Assembly (NCBI RefSeq): GCF_013359775.1
Contig: NZ_JABMCI010000041.1
Coordinates: 39,841 to 103,840 of the forward strand
DNA length: 64,000 bases
DNA from: Cellulomonas humilata
GTDB lineage: Bacteria; Actinomycetota; Actinomycetes; Actinomycetales; Cellulomonadaceae
Reading direction: 5' to 3'
Part shown: positions 1 through 9,185 of the stretch, piece after piece
Position numbering within the stretch: position 1 is the first letter of the stretch
Layout of the letters: each line of letters opens with the position of its first letter
Program-made: the position numbers and the translations under genes
The notes under the pieces: model-generated
The model's database searches: none
Told to the model about the DNA's origin: nothing
The model's input: only the letters and a program-made list of their open reading frames with translations

Positions 1-661
1 CCCACGGCGCCCCGCCCACCAGCTCGGCGCACTCCTCGTCGTACGCCGTGCCGCTGGCGGGGGACGTGCCGTGGAACCGCCCGAACGCCATGACCCACTC
101 GCGGCCGGCGTCGACCGCGTGCAGCCGCACCCGCTGACCGTCGGCGGTGAACGAGGCCCACTCCGGCAGCCCGCTGACCATGACGCCCAGCATCTCGTCG
201 ACCCCGTCGGCCGCCAGCGTGACCCCCGGGTCGGTCACGGGGAGCCCGGCGGTCTGCTCGGCGTCGACCCGGTGTACCAGCGCCTCGTGCGCCTGGCGGC
301 GCAGCACCCAGCCGACCGTCCCGCCCGCGGAGGACCAGGACCAGCACGGCTCCTCGGGCGCGCGCGCCGCCAGCGCGGCCAGCAGCGCGTCGGTGCGGGT
401 GCGCAGGAACGCGACGAGCTCGTCGTCGGGCCGGCGCTCCGTGTCCTGCGCGTCGTCGGGACCCGCGGGGGCGTTCCGGACGATCTGCGACCAGAAGTCC
501 TGCACCTCGCCCAGGTGGTACGCCAGGTCCGAGGCGTTCCAGTCCGGGCAGGCGGGGACCTGCACGGTCGACGACGCCTTCTCGAGCGCGTCGGCCGTGC
601 GGGCCGACTCCTGCCCGATCACCGCGGCGTAGTACCCGGACGAGAGGTCGACGGTGTCCAT
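1..661 (-). CDS. Mycothiol-dependent maleylpyruvate isomerase-family (MDMPI/DinB-like) protein, 3' end outside window
   Basis: The ATG is at 661 and the frame stays open leftwards to position 1, so about 220 residues are present and the C-terminus is missing. Two stretches typical of this actinobacterial family are visible: ACPDWNASDLAYHLGEV (about residues 38-53) and RRQAHEALVHRVDAE (about 121-135). From family knowledge H50, E126 and H130 would bind the metal, and mycothiol would be the thiol cofactor. The substrate cannot be inferred; many members are uncharacterised detoxification enzymes. The gene diverges from the DoxX-like gene at 716, with a 54-bp shared upstream region. Confidence 0.8.
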   Translation of the reverse strand, partial: MDTVDLSSGYYAAVIGQESARTADALEKASSTVQVPACPDWNASDLAYHLGEVQDFWSQIVRNAPAGPDDAQDTERRPDDELVAFLRTRTDALLAALAARAPEEPCWSWSSAGGTVGWVLRRQAHEALVHRVDAEQTAGLPVTDPGVTLAADGVDEMLGVMVSGLPEWASFTADGQRVRLHAVDAGREWVMAFGRFHGTSPASGTAYDEECAELVGGAPW

Positions 662-715
662 GCCCCGCACGGTAGCGACCCGCACCGACACGGGTCGCCC
701 CGGGTACCGTGACGC

Positions 716-1105
716 GTGCCCACCTCGACCCTCCGCCGCCACGGTCCCGCGCTCGCGCTCGCCGCCCTGCTGGGCACCTCCGGCGTGCTGCACCTGCGCC
801 GGCCCGGCATCTTCCGGCCGCTGATCCCACGGTCCCTGGGCGATCCCGACCCGTGGGTGCTCGGCTCGGGCGTGGCCGAGCTCGCCTGCGCCGCGGCCCT
901 GGCGGTGCCCGCGACGCGCCGGCTCGGCGGGCTGGCGTCGGCGGCGCTGCTGGTGGGCGTGTTCCCGGGCAACGTGACCATGGCGGTCCGCTCCCGTCCG
1001 GACGCGCGCGGCTGGGCCGGCAGGCCGGCGGTGGCCTGGGCCCGCCTCCCGCTCCAGGTGCCGCTCGTGGCCTGGGCGGTCGCCGTGGCGCGGCAGCCTA
1101 GGTGA
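716..1105 (+). CDS. DoxX-like small integral membrane protein
   Basis: A 129-residue hydrophobic protein with about four membrane segments (roughly residues 10-25, 48-64, 70-88 and 108-124). The layout and length match the DoxX/DoxD-like family, whose members are small membrane proteins sometimes tied to redox homeostasis. The GTG at 716 is the first start in frame. The stop overlaps the end of the convergent TetR gene by 8 bp, so the two cannot be separated by a standard terminator. A specific function cannot be given; the family assignment rests on length and hydrophobicity pattern. Confidence 0.65.
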   Translation: MPTSTLRRHGPALALAALLGTSGVLHLRRPGIFRPLIPRSLGDPDPWVLGSGVAELACAAALAVPATRRLGGLASAALLVGVFPGNVTMAVRSRPDARGWAGRPAVAWARLPLQVPLVAWAVAVARQPR

Positions 1106-1721
1106 GCGGCCCCGACAGGTAGCGCTGGAGCGTCGGACCGACGAGGGCGACCACCGCGTCGACGGGCATCGACGCCAGCGGTTCGAGCTGGAGCACGTGC
1201 CGCGTCATGAGCACCCCCACCATCTGGGACGCGACCAGCGAGACGCGCAGCTGCTGGTCGGGCGGCGGCAGGACCCGCGCCACCTGCCCGAACACCTCCC
1301 GGCCGACGTACCCGACGAGCGCCTCGGCCTGGAGCTCGCCGGCCGTCATCCCGGCGAACGCCACCCGGAACGCCACCCCGCCGTCGGCCTCCCAGACCCG
1401 GAGCACCGCCGTGAGCAGTCGCGCACCGAGCCCGTCGACCCCGTCCCCGACCAGTCCGGAGGCGATGGCCGCGGGGTCCGCGCCCTCGGGGATCATGCCG
1501 GCGGCGAAGAGCTCCGCCTTGTCCCGGAAGTAGTGCCGGACCAGCGCGGGGTCGACGTCCGCGCGGCGCGCCACGGAGCGGATGCTCGCACCGTCGAACC
1601 CGCGCTCCGCGAACTCGTCGCGTGCGGCGGCGAGGATCGCGCCACGGGTGTCCTCACCGGCGGGCCGACGACCGCGGCGGCGCCCCAGGTTCGCGGTGGC
1701 GTCGTCGGTGCCGGTGGACAT
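1098..1721 (-). CDS. TetR/AcrR-family transcriptional regulator
   Basis: A 207-residue regulator. An Arg-rich N-terminal arm (residues 13-19) precedes a TetR DNA-binding domain with ARDEFAERGFDGASIRSVA and the recognition helix around residues 46-65 (SIRSVARRADVDPALVRHYF). The rest is a helical ligand-binding/dimerisation domain. The ATG at 1721 was chosen because the Arg-rich arm and HTH start right after it; the longer open frame upstream is Pro/Arg/Ser-rich and looks non-coding. The target is unknown. The nearest candidates are the DoxX-like gene, which is convergent, and the gene's own promoter. Confidence 0.9.
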   Translation of the reverse strand: MSTGTDDATANLGRRRGRRPAGEDTRGAILAAARDEFAERGFDGASIRSVARRADVDPALVRHYFRDKAELFAAGMIPEGADPAAIASGLVGDGVDGLGARLLTAVLRVWEADGGVAFRVAFAGMTAGELQAEALVGYVGREVFGQVARVLPPPDQQLRVSLVASQMVGVLMTRHVLQLEPLASMPVDAVVALVGPTLQRYLSGPLT

Positions 1722-1743
1722 GGCCCCAGCGTACGGAGCCGCG

Positions 1744-1965
1744 TCACGACTCCGGGGTGGCGCTGCGCTGGGTCGGCACCTGGGGGACCGTCGACGGCCT
1801 GTGACCGGCGGCCCAGCGGTGCCGGTGGGTGACGACCGGCGACGCGACCACGGCCACCACCGCGATGGCGACGGCTGCGGCCGTGCCGGCCAGCTGGAGT
1901 GCGGTGGCGGCCAGGCCGCCGGTGGCGAGCGCTGTCTGGAGCGAGCGACGGAGGAAGGTGTGCAT
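1744..1965 (-). CDS. Small membrane protein of unknown function
   Basis: A 73-residue protein with one long hydrophobic stretch (about residues 10-46, rich in Ala, Val and Leu) and a charged, Pro/Thr/Ser-rich tail. The start at 1965 is preferred because GAGGAG lies 6 nt upstream. An in-frame ATG at 2031 overlaps the stop of the upstream gene as ATGA and would add 22 residues, so a coupled longer form is possible. No family is recognised. It sits directly downstream of the secreted protein gene, probably in the same transcript. Confidence 0.5.
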   Translation of the reverse strand: MHTFLRRSLQTALATGGLAATALQLAGTAAAVAIAVVAVVASPVVTHRHRWAAGHRPSTVPQVPTQRSATPES

Positions 1966-2027
1966 GGCGTACTCCTCGACGAGGTGGACAGGTGCGGGTG
2001 ATCGCGCGCAGGGCGCAACAGACCCGC

Positions 2028-2921
2028 TCATGCCGGGAAGTCGGGGACCTCAGGGTCGGGGGCGGACAGGGGCGCGGGGCACGGACTGCCCCGGGCGGTC
2101 AGGCCGCGGAGCGCGGGCGGCTGGACGCCGGACGGCAGGTCACCGTCGATGCCCCCTCGCCCGGCGCCGGTCGGCGCGCTGCCGGACGTCGGCAGACCGG
2201 CATCCTCGTCGCCGGGCAGGTTCGGGGCTCGGTGCGGGGCACGGACCGGCGCGACGTCGGTGGCGGACGCAGCGTCCGCTCCCCGGTCGGCGACGTGCGC
2301 GGTCGGCTCGAGGACTACGGCAGCGCGCGAGGGTGTGTGCGCCGGCACCGTGCCGGGGCTTGTCGGCACGGACGGGTCGGCAGGCAGGAGCAGGGTCCGG
2401 GTCGGGTCGAGGGCGTCCGCCCCGCGGGCGAGGTCGTCGGCGGGCACCTGCGCGCCGGCCACCGGCCGCAGCCCCCGCGTCACGGGGTCGAGGGCCGCCG
2501 TCACCGACGCGAGCGCCTTGGTCACGGGACTGACCGCGGTCGTGACCCGCCCGAGCGCTGTCGTCACCGCGGCGAGCGCCTGCTGCGCCGGCACCGGCGT
2601 GGTCACGCTCGCGACCGGCCGGGTCGCGACCTCCGACGCGGCGGCGGGGAGCACGGGGAGCACCGGGGCGGTCACGACGCTCACCGCTCCCGCGACCGGG
2701 GCGCTGACCACGGTCACGACGTCAGCAAGAGGAGCCACCGCGGGCGCCACGGCGCCGTGGGACGCGGCCGCGACCTCCGCGAGCACGGCCTCTGCGTGCG
2801 ACGGGGACGTGGGTTCCGCGTGTGCGGCGGCCGCGGACAGCACGCCGACCAGCAGTGCCCCGCCGGCCGCGAAGAGCGCGCGGAGCAGCCAGGTTGCCCC
2901 CGGATCCCCCTGCACCGTCAT
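2028..2921 (-). CDS. Secreted Ala/Val/Pro-rich protein of unknown function
   Basis: 297 residues. The N-terminus is a clear Sec signal peptide: hydrophobic core about residues 12-32, with cleavage expected after AHA near residue 35. The mature part is low complexity, with recurring VxxVVTAPV and PVTxALAxV stretches (about 45-150), then a Pro/Asp-rich tail without cysteines. The ATG at 2921 has GGGGGA 6 nt upstream and is preferred over an ATG 60 nt further up. No catalytic motif or sortase signal is seen. A cell-wall-associated or structural role is possible but not shown. The stop overlaps a possible start of the next gene (ATGA). Confidence 0.6.
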   Translation of the reverse strand: MTVQGDPGATWLLRALFAAGGALLVGVLSAAAAHAEPTSPSHAEAVLAEVAAASHGAVAPAVAPLADVVTVVSAPVAGAVSVVTAPVLPVLPAAASEVATRPVASVTTPVPAQQALAAVTTALGRVTTAVSPVTKALASVTAALDPVTRGLRPVAGAQVPADDLARGADALDPTRTLLLPADPSVPTSPGTVPAHTPSRAAVVLEPTAHVADRGADAASATDVAPVRAPHRAPNLPGDEDAGLPTSGSAPTGAGRGGIDGDLPSGVQPPALRGLTARGSPCPAPLSAPDPEVPDFPA

Positions 2922-2993
2922 CGAGTGTCCCCCGTCGTCGCGGTACGTCACGACGCTATGCACTTCAGTTGTAGGGAGCAATCAGTCAGCGCA

Positions 2994-3015
2994 GGTCCAC
3001 CCGTTCGGTGGTACC
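2994..3015 (-). terminator. Possible weak terminator hairpin after araA
   Basis: Imperfect inverted repeat GGTCCACC / GGTGGTACC around a short loop, about 3 nt past the araA stop in the direction of araA transcription. It has no T-run, so termination is only a possibility. Confidence 0.35.
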
Positions 3016-3017
3016 CG

Positions 3018-4520
3018 TCAGAACCCCTGGGCGAGCCGGAAGTAGACCTGGTTCCACCGCACCTGGTCGCGGAAGCCGCGGCGGGTGGTGTCCTCGTCGA
3101 TGACGAGCAGCTCGGTGCGGGCGATCTCCGCGAAGTCCTCGAACGCCTCGACCCCGACGGCCGTCGTGAGCACCGTGTGGTGCGCCCCACCGGCGGTCAG
3201 CCAGGACTCCGCGGACGTGCGGAAGTCGGGGCGGGGCTCCCAGACGGCCCGCGCGACCGGCAGGTGCGGCAGGTCGGCGGTGGGCGGGACGACGTCGACC
3301 ACGTTGGCGGTGAGCCGGAAGCGGTCGCGCATGTCGGCCAGCGAGACGACGACGCCCACGCCGGGGTCGGCGTTGAACACCAGGCGGACCGGGTCCTCCT
3401 TGCCGCCGATGCCGAGCGGGTGGATCTCCAGGGTGGGCTTCGACGTGGTCAGCGTCGGGCAGATCTCGAGCATGTGGGCGCCGAGGATCCGCTCCGAGCC
3501 GGGCGTCAGGTCGTAGGTGTAGTCCTCCATGAGCGACGCGCCGCCGGGCAGGCCGGCACCCATCACCTTGGCGGCGCGGACCAGGATGGCGGTCTTCCAG
3601 TCGCCCTCCGCGCCGAACCCGTAGCCGTCCGCCATGAGCCGCTGGACGGCCAGGCCGGGGAGCTGGCGCAGGTCACCGAGGTCCTCGAAGTTCGTCGTGA
3701 AGGCCTTGGCCCCCAGCGACTCGAGCAGCGTGCGCAGCGCGATCTCCTGGCGGGCGCCGTAGCGCAGGGACTCGTGCCGGTCGCCGTCCGCCCGCAGCTC
3801 GGGGACGACGTCGTAGAGCTCCTCGTACTCGGCGACGAGCGCGTCGACGTCTTCTGGAGCCACCGCGTCCACGGCCGCCACGAGGTCGTTGACACCCCAC
3901 GTGTTCACCGAGACGCCGAACCGCAGCTCGGCCTCCGTCTTGTCGCCCTCGGTCACCGCGACGTAGCGCATGTTGTCGCCGAACCGGGCGAGCTTCAGCT
4001 CGTGCGTCGCGGCCCAGCCGGCGCACGCGCGCACCCAGACGTCGATCGACGCGACGACGGCCGGGTTGGACACGTGCCCCGCGACCGTCTTGCGTGCGGC
4101 ACCGAGCCGGGTCGCGATGTACCCGAACTCGCGGTCGCCGTGCGCGGCCTGGTTGAGGTTCATGAAGTCGAAGTCGATGGTGTCCCACGGCAGCTCGACG
4201 TTGGCCTGCGTGTGCAGGTGCAGCAGCGGGGTGCGCAGCGCGTCCAGGCCGGCGATCCACATCTTGGCCGGCGAGAACGTGTGCATCCACGCGATGACCC
4301 CGATGACGGAGTCGTCGGCGTTGGCCTCGAGCGCGGCGCGGCGGATCGCGTCGGAGTCGGTGAGCACCGGCTTCCAGACGAGCTTCGCGGGGAGCGTGTC
4401 GCCCAGGACGCGCGCGATCTCCTGCGACTGCGTGGCCACCTGGCGGAGCGTCTCCTCGCCGTACAGGCCCTGGCTCCCGGTGAGGAACCAGATCTCGCGG
4501 TCGGCGTAGGGCTTGGTCAT
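3018..4520 (-). CDS. araA: L-arabinose isomerase
   Basis: Cytosolic isomerase converting L-arabinose to L-ribulose. The product is 500 residues, the same length as E. coli AraA. The N-terminus carries [17 protein letters not shown] (9-25). The Mn-binding and catalytic residues known from AraA are visible as E305 ([12 protein letters not shown]), E332 (LMEDYTYDL), H349 ([11 protein letters not shown]) and H448 (GGAHHTVLT). The ATG at 4520 overlaps the araD stop as ATGA, which fixes the start. It is the last gene of araB-araD-araA and is probably repressed through the palindrome upstream of araB. Confidence 0.97.
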   Translation of the reverse strand: MTKPYADREIWFLTGSQGLYGEETLRQVATQSQEIARVLGDTLPAKLVWKPVLTDSDAIRRAALEANADDSVIGVIAWMHTFSPAKMWIAGLDALRTPLLHLHTQANVELPWDTIDFDFMNLNQAAHGDREFGYIATRLGAARKTVAGHVSNPAVVASIDVWVRACAGWAATHELKLARFGDNMRYVAVTEGDKTEAELRFGVSVNTWGVNDLVAAVDAVAPEDVDALVAEYEELYDVVPELRADGDRHESLRYGARQEIALRTLLESLGAKAFTTNFEDLGDLRQLPGLAVQRLMADGYGFGAEGDWKTAILVRAAKVMGAGLPGGASLMEDYTYDLTPGSERILGAHMLEICPTLTTSKPTLEIHPLGIGGKEDPVRLVFNADPGVGVVVSLADMRDRFRLTANVVDVVPPTADLPHLPVARAVWEPRPDFRTSAESWLTAGGAHHTVLTTAVGVEAFEDFAEIARTELLVIDEDTTRRGFRDQVRWNQVYFRLAQGF

Positions 4521-5227
4521 GAGTCGCTCTCCGGGGTGTGGGTGGGCTGCTGTCCGTAGACGTTCTGGTACCGGGCGTACAGGGAGTCGATGTCGGCCTG
4601 CGCGATCGGGATGGTGTCGCCCAGCTGCCGCGCGATGTGCACCGTGCGGGCGACCTCCTCGACCATGACGGCGGCCTTCACGGCGGCCTTGGCGTCGCGG
4701 CCGATGGTGAACGGCCCGTGGTTGCGCATGAGGACCGCCGGGCTGCGGGAGCCCTGGAGGGTCTCGACGATCCCGCGGCCGATCGAGTCGTCGCCGATGA
4801 GCGCGAACGGGCCGATCGGCACGTCTCCGCCGAACTCGTCGGCCATCATCGTGAGCACGCACGGCACCGGCTCGCCGCGGGCGGCCCACGCGGTCGCGTA
4901 GGTGGAGTGCGTGTGCACGACGCCCCCGACCGACGGCATGTGCCGGTATACGTAGGCGTGCGCGGCGGTGTCGCTGGACGGTGCGCGGGTGCCGTCGACC
5001 AGGTTCCCGTCGAGGTCGCAGACGACCATCGACTCCGCGGTGAGCTCGTCGTACGTGACCCCGGAGGGCTTGATGACGAACAGGTCGGTGGGTCCGGGTG
5101 CGGAGCCGACGACCACCCGCTGCGACACGTTGCCGGCGGTCCACACCACCAGCTCCCAGCGCGGGAGCTCGGCGTGCAGGGCCGCGACGACCGCGCGGGT
5201 CTGCTGGATCTGGTCCTCGATGCTCAC
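4517..5227 (-). CDS. araD: L-ribulose-5-phosphate 4-epimerase
   Basis: Zn-dependent class II aldolase-fold epimerase converting L-ribulose-5-phosphate to D-xylulose-5-phosphate. It has 236 residues (E. coli AraD has 231). Motifs seen: TAGNVSQRV (phosphate-binding loop), [24 protein letters not shown] with two zinc histidines, [10 protein letters not shown], and a third histidine in the [12 protein letters not shown] helix. The start is GTG at 5227, overlapping the araB stop as GTGA. It is the middle gene of the arabinose operon. Confidence 0.95.
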   Translation of the reverse strand: MSIEDQIQQTRAVVAALHAELPRWELVVWTAGNVSQRVVVGSAPGPTDLFVIKPSGVTYDELTAESMVVCDLDGNLVDGTRAPSSDTAAHAYVYRHMPSVGGVVHTHSTYATAWAARGEPVPCVLTMMADEFGGDVPIGPFALIGDDSIGRGIVETLQGSRSPAVLMRNHGPFTIGRDAKAAVKAAVMVEEVARTVHIARQLGDTIPIAQADIDSLYARYQNVYGQQPTHTPESDS

Positions 5228-6804
5228 AGCGCCTCCACCGCGGCCTGCTCGATCGCCAGCCCGGCGCTGTACCGCTCGAGGTAGGCGTCGAAGCCGCGGA
5301 CGTCGTCCGGGTCGGGGGCGACCGTCTGGGAGACGGCGTCGCCGAACACGCGAGTGGTCAGGTACGTGCTCAGGTCCTGCTCGTCGGCCACGCCCAGGTA
5401 CGCGGCGAGCACCGCGATGCCCCACGCGCCGCCCTCGCCCGCGGTGCTGCCCACGGTGACCGGCGCGCCGACCGCCGCGGCGAGCAGCCGCTGCGCCACA
5501 CCCGCGGTCCGGAACAGCCCGCCGTGCGCGAACATCGCGTCCAGCTCGACGCCCTCGCCCCGCAGCACGCGCATGCCCAGGCTGAGCGTGCCGAACGCGC
5601 TGTACACCTGGGTGCGCATGAAGTTGGCCAGGGTCAGCCGGCTGTCGGGGGTCCGCACGAAGAGCGGGCGCCCCTCGGCCAGGCCCGTGATCGGCTCGCC
5701 CGACAGGTAGTTGTAGGCCAGCAGGCCGCCGCCGTCCGCGTCGCCGGTCAGCGCCTCGCGCAGGAGCGCCCCGAACACGTCGTCCGAGCCGGTGGGCTGC
5801 CCGATCGCGGTGGCGAACTGGCCGAACAGGTCCGCCCAGGCGCCGAGCTCGCTGGCGCCGTTGTTGCAGTGCACCATCGCGACGAGGTCGCCGGACGGCG
5901 TGGTCACCAGGTCGAGCTCGTGGTGCACCTGGGCCAGCGGCTTCTCCAGCACGACCATGGCGAAGATGCTGGTGCCGACGCTGACGTTGCCGGTGCGGGG
6001 TGCCACGGAGTTCGTCGCGACCATCCCGGTGCCGGCGTCACCCTCGGGCGGGCACAGCGGGATGCCGGGCCGGAGGGTGCCCGTGGGGTCGAGGAGCGCG
6101 GCGCCCGCCTCGGTCAGCCGGCCGGCATCCTGGCCCGCGAGCAGGATCTCGGGCAGCAGCGCCGCGACGTCCGCGCCGGGATAGGCCGCGAGCATCGTCG
6201 CGTCGTAGGAGTGCGTGGCGGTGTCGATGGGGAACATGCCCGACGCGTCGCCGACGCCGAGCACCGTGCGGCCGGTCAGCTTCCAGTGCACGTAGCCGGC
6301 CAGCGTGGTGAGGAAGCGGACCTGCCCGACGTGCGGCTCGGCGTCCAGCTCGGCCTGGCGGAAGTGCGCGATGGACCAGCGCAGCGGGATGTTGTGGCCG
6401 AACAGCGCGCTGAGCTCGGCGGCCGCCGGTCCCGTGCTGGTGTTCCGCCAGGTGCGGAACGGGACCAGGAGCTCGTCGGCCTCGTCGAACGCCAGGTAGC
6501 CGTGCATCATCGCGGAGATCCCGATGGCGCTGAGGGTGGTGGGGCGCACCCCGTACCGCTGCTCGGTCTCGGCCAGCAGTGCCGCGACCGACTCCTGGAG
6601 CCCGGACCAGACGGCGTCCAGCGAGTACGTCCACACCCGGTCGACGAACTGGTTCTCCCAGTCGTGGCTGCCGCTGGCCAGCGGGGTGTGATCCGGGCCG
6701 ATGAGCACGGCCTTGATGCGGGTGGAGCCCAGCTCGATGCCCAGCGTCGTCCGGCCGGTCGTGATCGCCGCCGTGGGATCGGCACCGTGGGGATCGACCG
6801 TCAT
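5224..6804 (-). CDS. araB: FGGY-family carbohydrate kinase, probable L-ribulokinase
   Basis: ATP-dependent sugar kinase of 526 residues. The N-terminal ATPase-fold motif [16 protein letters not shown] (about 21-36) and the central [21 protein letters not shown] region, with the likely catalytic Asp, are typical of FGGY kinases. Assignment as ribulokinase comes from its place ahead of araD and araA; the sequence is of the actinobacterial type rather than close to enterobacterial AraB. ATG 6804 was chosen because GGAG lies 7 nt upstream; an ATG at 6825 lacks a ribosome-binding site. It is preceded by a LacI-type palindrome at 6860-6875. Confidence 0.85.
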   Translation of the reverse strand: MTVDPHGADPTAAITTGRTTLGIELGSTRIKAVLIGPDHTPLASGSHDWENQFVDRVWTYSLDAVWSGLQESVAALLAETEQRYGVRPTTLSAIGISAMMHGYLAFDEADELLVPFRTWRNTSTGPAAAELSALFGHNIPLRWSIAHFRQAELDAEPHVGQVRFLTTLAGYVHWKLTGRTVLGVGDASGMFPIDTATHSYDATMLAAYPGADVAALLPEILLAGQDAGRLTEAGAALLDPTGTLRPGIPLCPPEGDAGTGMVATNSVAPRTGNVSVGTSIFAMVVLEKPLAQVHHELDLVTTPSGDLVAMVHCNNGASELGAWADLFGQFATAIGQPTGSDDVFGALLREALTGDADGGGLLAYNYLSGEPITGLAEGRPLFVRTPDSRLTLANFMRTQVYSAFGTLSLGMRVLRGEGVELDAMFAHGGLFRTAGVAQRLLAAAVGAPVTVGSTAGEGGAWGIAVLAAYLGVADEQDLSTYLTTRVFGDAVSQTVAPDPDDVRGFDAYLERYSAGLAIEQAAVEAL

Positions 6805-6859
6805 CACGCGGCTCCGCTCTCGCATCGATGACCGCGGCGGACGCCAGCGGCCGAGACAT

Positions 6860-6875
6860 ATGTTAGCGCTAACAT
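6860..6875. promoter_or_regulatory. Perfect 16-bp palindrome, LacI-family operator for araBDA
   Basis: ATGTTAGCGCTAACAT is a perfect palindrome with the central CG usual for LacI/GalR operators. It lies 56 nt upstream of the araB ATG, between the cupin gene and araB. The likely binder is the LacI-family protein encoded at 7258-8265; this is inferred from proximity. Arabinose or a related pentose would be the expected inducer. Confidence 0.8.
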
Positions 6876-6903
6876 CCGGCCCGCAGTCCAGCCGTGCCGG
6901 GGC

Positions 6904-7242
6904 TCAGCCGTGGGACGACCGACCGACCCCGGTGAGCGTGGTGAGCAGGAAGACGCTGTCCTCGACGGCGTGCACCGAGTGCCGCTCGTGCGTGAGCACC
7001 CACAGGTGTCCGGTGCTCGCCTCGACGTCCCCGTCGGGCGACTCGACCCGCACGCGCCCCTGCCACACCTGGAGCGTCGCGGCGTTCGGGGAGTTGTGCT
7101 CCCCGAGGCTGGATCCGGCGGTCAGGGCGATGATCGTCTGCCGCAGCTCCCCGTCGTGCGCGACGATCCCCGCCGACCTGCCGTGCTGGTCCGAGCGGGC
7201 GGCGTCCAGGTGCGTGGCGGCGAGCTCGGCGATGTCGATCAT
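6904..7242 (-). CDS. Small cupin-domain protein
   Basis: 112 residues forming a single cupin barrel. Visible pieces are a SSLGEHNSPNAATLQVWQGRVRVESPDG region (split here as SLGEHNSP and QVWQGRVRV) and TGHLWVLTHERHSVHAVED. The His of GEH and the His residues of HERHSVH could serve as metal ligands, but motif 1 is incomplete, so a binding or sensing role is as likely as catalysis. It lies 15 bp after lacI, in the proC-lacI-cupin run and just ahead of araB, which suggests a link to sugar metabolism or its control. The substrate is unknown. Confidence 0.8.
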   Translation of the reverse strand: MIDIAELAATHLDAARSDQHGRSAGIVAHDGELRQTIIALTAGSSLGEHNSPNAATLQVWQGRVRVESPDGDVEASTGHLWVLTHERHSVHAVEDSVFLLTTLTGVGRSSHG

Positions 7243-7257
7243 GACCCGAGCGTAGGA

Positions 7258-8265
7258 CTACGCCGGACGCACCGAGCTGGCCCGCACCACGAGCTCCGCG
7301 GGGATCTGCTGGCGCGCCACGTCCTCCCCGGCGAACGCGGACTGCAGCGAGCCGACCGCCAGCCGCCCGAGCGCCCCGAAGTCCTGCCGGACCGTGGTCA
7401 GCGGCGGCGTGTAGTGCGCGGCGCCGACCTCGTCGTCGAAGCCCACGACCGCGACGTCCGACGGCACGCCGACACCCTTCTCCCAGAACGCGTGCAGCAG
7501 CCCGAGGGCCAGCTGGTCGTTGGCCGCGAAGATCGCCGACGGCAGTCCCTCGCGGACCATCCGGAGCCCGAGCTCGTACCCGTCGGCCGCGTCCCAGCCC
7601 GCCTCGATGTGCTCCGGGGCACCCGGTCCGGACACCTCGCGCCACCCGGCGAGCCGGTCCTGGGCGTCGAACCAGTCCTGCGGGCCGGCCACGTGCACCA
7701 CCTCGGTGTGGCCCTGGTCGAGCAGGTGCTGGGTGGCCAGCCGGGCGCCGTGCCGCTGGTCGACGCCGACCGCGTGCAGGTGCGCGACGGGCGGGACGTC
7801 GGACGCCGACGAGATGAGCACGACGGGAACCGGCGACGCGAGGGCGGCGATGGCCTGGGCTACCTCGGTCGTCGGGGCGATGATCGCGATGCCGTCGACG
7901 CCCTGGCCCAGGAAGTGCTCGATCGCGGTGTGCATGGAGTCGCCGTCGAACTGCCGGATGGTCGCCACGGACACGTACCAGCCGACCACCCGGGCGGCCT
8001 CCTCGAGCCCCACCAGCGTGCTGGTCGGGCCGTACAGCGCGGTGGCGGGGGTGACCACGCCGAGCGTCCCCGACCGGCGCGTGACCAGGGTGCGGGCGGC
8101 GCTGTTGCGGCGGTAGCCCAGCCGGGCGATGGCGGCGTTGACGCGTTCCCGCGTCTCGGGTCGGACGCTCGGGTGGTCGTTGAGCACCCGGGACACGGTC
8201 TGGTGCGAGACGCCCGCGAGCGCGGCGACGTCGCTCATCGCCGGCGGGCGCGCGGACGCGTTCAT
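7258..8265 (-). CDS. LacI-family transcriptional regulator, probable arabinose-operon repressor
   Basis: 335 residues. The N-terminal HTH and hinge ([20 protein letters not shown], residues 10-29, then RPETRERVNAAIARLGYRRN) precede a periplasmic-binding-protein-like sensor domain with LGVVTPATALYGPT and VAVVGFDDEVGAAHYTPPLTTV. The ATG at 8265 shares one base with the proC stop (TGATG), so translation is probably coupled. Adjacency to araBDA and the palindrome at 6860 make it the best candidate repressor of the arabinose operon, but the ligand is inferred. Confidence 0.93.
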   Translation of the reverse strand: MNASARPPAMSDVAALAGVSHQTVSRVLNDHPSVRPETRERVNAAIARLGYRRNSAARTLVTRRSGTLGVVTPATALYGPTSTLVGLEEAARVVGWYVSVATIRQFDGDSMHTAIEHFLGQGVDGIAIIAPTTEVAQAIAALASPVPVVLISSASDVPPVAHLHAVGVDQRHGARLATQHLLDQGHTEVVHVAGPQDWFDAQDRLAGWREVSGPGAPEHIEAGWDAADGYELGLRMVREGLPSAIFAANDQLALGLLHAFWEKGVGVPSDVAVVGFDDEVGAAHYTPPLTTVRQDFGALGRLAVGSLQSAFAGEDVARQQIPAELVVRASSVRPA

Positions 8266-9095
8266 CAGTACTGCTTGCCGAGCTCACGCGAGCGGTCACG
8301 GGCCGCCTCGGCCGCGGCGACGACCCCGGCGCGGACCCCGTGGGCGTCGAGCACCTGGACCGCGGCGACCGTGGTGCCGCCCGGGGAGGACACGCGCTCG
8401 CGCAGCACGGCCGGGTGGTCGCCCGACTGGGCCGCGAGCGCCGCGGACCCCTCGACGGTGGCCACCGCGAGCTTCGTCGCCAGGTCCCGCGTGAGGCCGA
8501 GCAGCACGCCCGCCTCCGCCATCGCGTCGATGAGGTAGAACGCGTACGCCGGCCCGGACCCGGAGATCGCGGTCACCGCGTCGAGGTCCTTCTCCTCTAC
8601 CCGGACGACGAGCCCGGTGGCGGCGAGCAGCCTCTCGACGAGCGCGAGGTGCTCCTGCGTCGCGTGCGTGCCGGCCGCGATCGCGCTGGCGCCCTTGCCG
8701 ACGACGGCGGGCGTGTTGGGCATGACCCGGACCACCGGCTGGCCGGCGGCGAGCCGCTTCTCGTAGCTGGCGATCGGCAGCCCGGCGGCCACGCTGACCA
8801 CCAGCTCGCCCTCGCCCAGGGCGTCCTTGATCTCGTCGAGGACGGACGCCACGACGTTCGGCTTGACCGCCAGGAGCACCACGTCGGCGCGGGCCGCCGC
8901 CTCGGCGTTCGACGCTCCGGTGCGCACCCCGTACCGGCCCGCGAGCTCGTCGGCCCGCGGCGCGTACCGCTCGGTGACCTCGACCTGCTCGGCCGTCCAG
9001 CCCGCCGTCAGCAGCGCGCTGAGCAGGGTCTCCCCCATGACGCCGCCGCCCAGCACCGCGACCCGCGGCGTGTCGGCGGTGGGCTCGTCGGCCAT
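8265..9095 (-). CDS. proC: Pyrroline-5-carboxylate reductase
   Basis: NAD(P)H-dependent enzyme for the last step of proline synthesis, reducing 1-pyrroline-5-carboxylate. 276 residues. The Rossmann motif VAVLGGGVMGETLL (about 11-24), LLAVKPNVV, VVRVMPNTPAVVGKG, and the C-terminal signature AISGSGPAYAFYLIDAMAEAGV with LRERVSSPGGTT match the family. Start ATG 9095 has GGAGG 6 nt upstream; an upstream in-frame extension lacks support. It heads a run with lacI and the cupin gene, an unexpected partner for an arabinose regulator. Confidence 0.96.
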   Translation of the reverse strand: MADEPTADTPRVAVLGGGVMGETLLSALLTAGWTAEQVEVTERYAPRADELAGRYGVRTGASNAEAAARADVVLLAVKPNVVASVLDEIKDALGEGELVVSVAAGLPIASYEKRLAAGQPVVRVMPNTPAVVGKGASAIAAGTHATQEHLALVERLLAATGLVVRVEEKDLDAVTAISGSGPAYAFYLIDAMAEAGVLLGLTRDLATKLAVATVEGSAALAAQSGDHPAVLRERVSSPGGTTVAAVQVLDAHGVRAGVVAAAEAARDRSRELGKQY

Positions 9096-9153
9096 CGTCG
9101 TCCTCCCGTCCGTGCCGCCGAAGGGCGACGCCGAGAGCCTATCGACGCGGGGG

Positions 9154-9176
9154 CCGGGCCGGTGCCGACGGCCCGG
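9154..9176 (-). terminator. GC-rich hairpin ending the ABC-export operon
   Basis: Perfect 8-bp arms CCGGGCCG / CGGCCCGG with a 7-nt loop, 10 nt past the stop of the last gene of the operon (9186). No T-run follows, which is common for actinobacterial terminators. Confidence 0.5.
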
Positions 9177-9185
9177 ACCCACGTC

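Noticed and set aside
1899..4559. Very long open frame on the + strand opposite the secreted protein and araA
   Set aside because: Its sequence is Arg/Gly/Asp-rich and low complexity, an antisense shadow of real genes caused by high GC. Similar frames at 32975-36154 (-), 37092-40367 (+) and 20931-23729 (+) were rejected for the same reason.
3018..5144. A 708-residue fusion protein running into araA
   Set aside because: The upstream part is an out-of-frame read of araD; the real araA start is fixed by the ATGA overlap at 4517-4520.
6805..6825. Longer araB starting at the ATG at 6825
   Set aside because: No Shine-Dalgarno upstream, whereas the ATG at 6804 has GGAG at proper distance.
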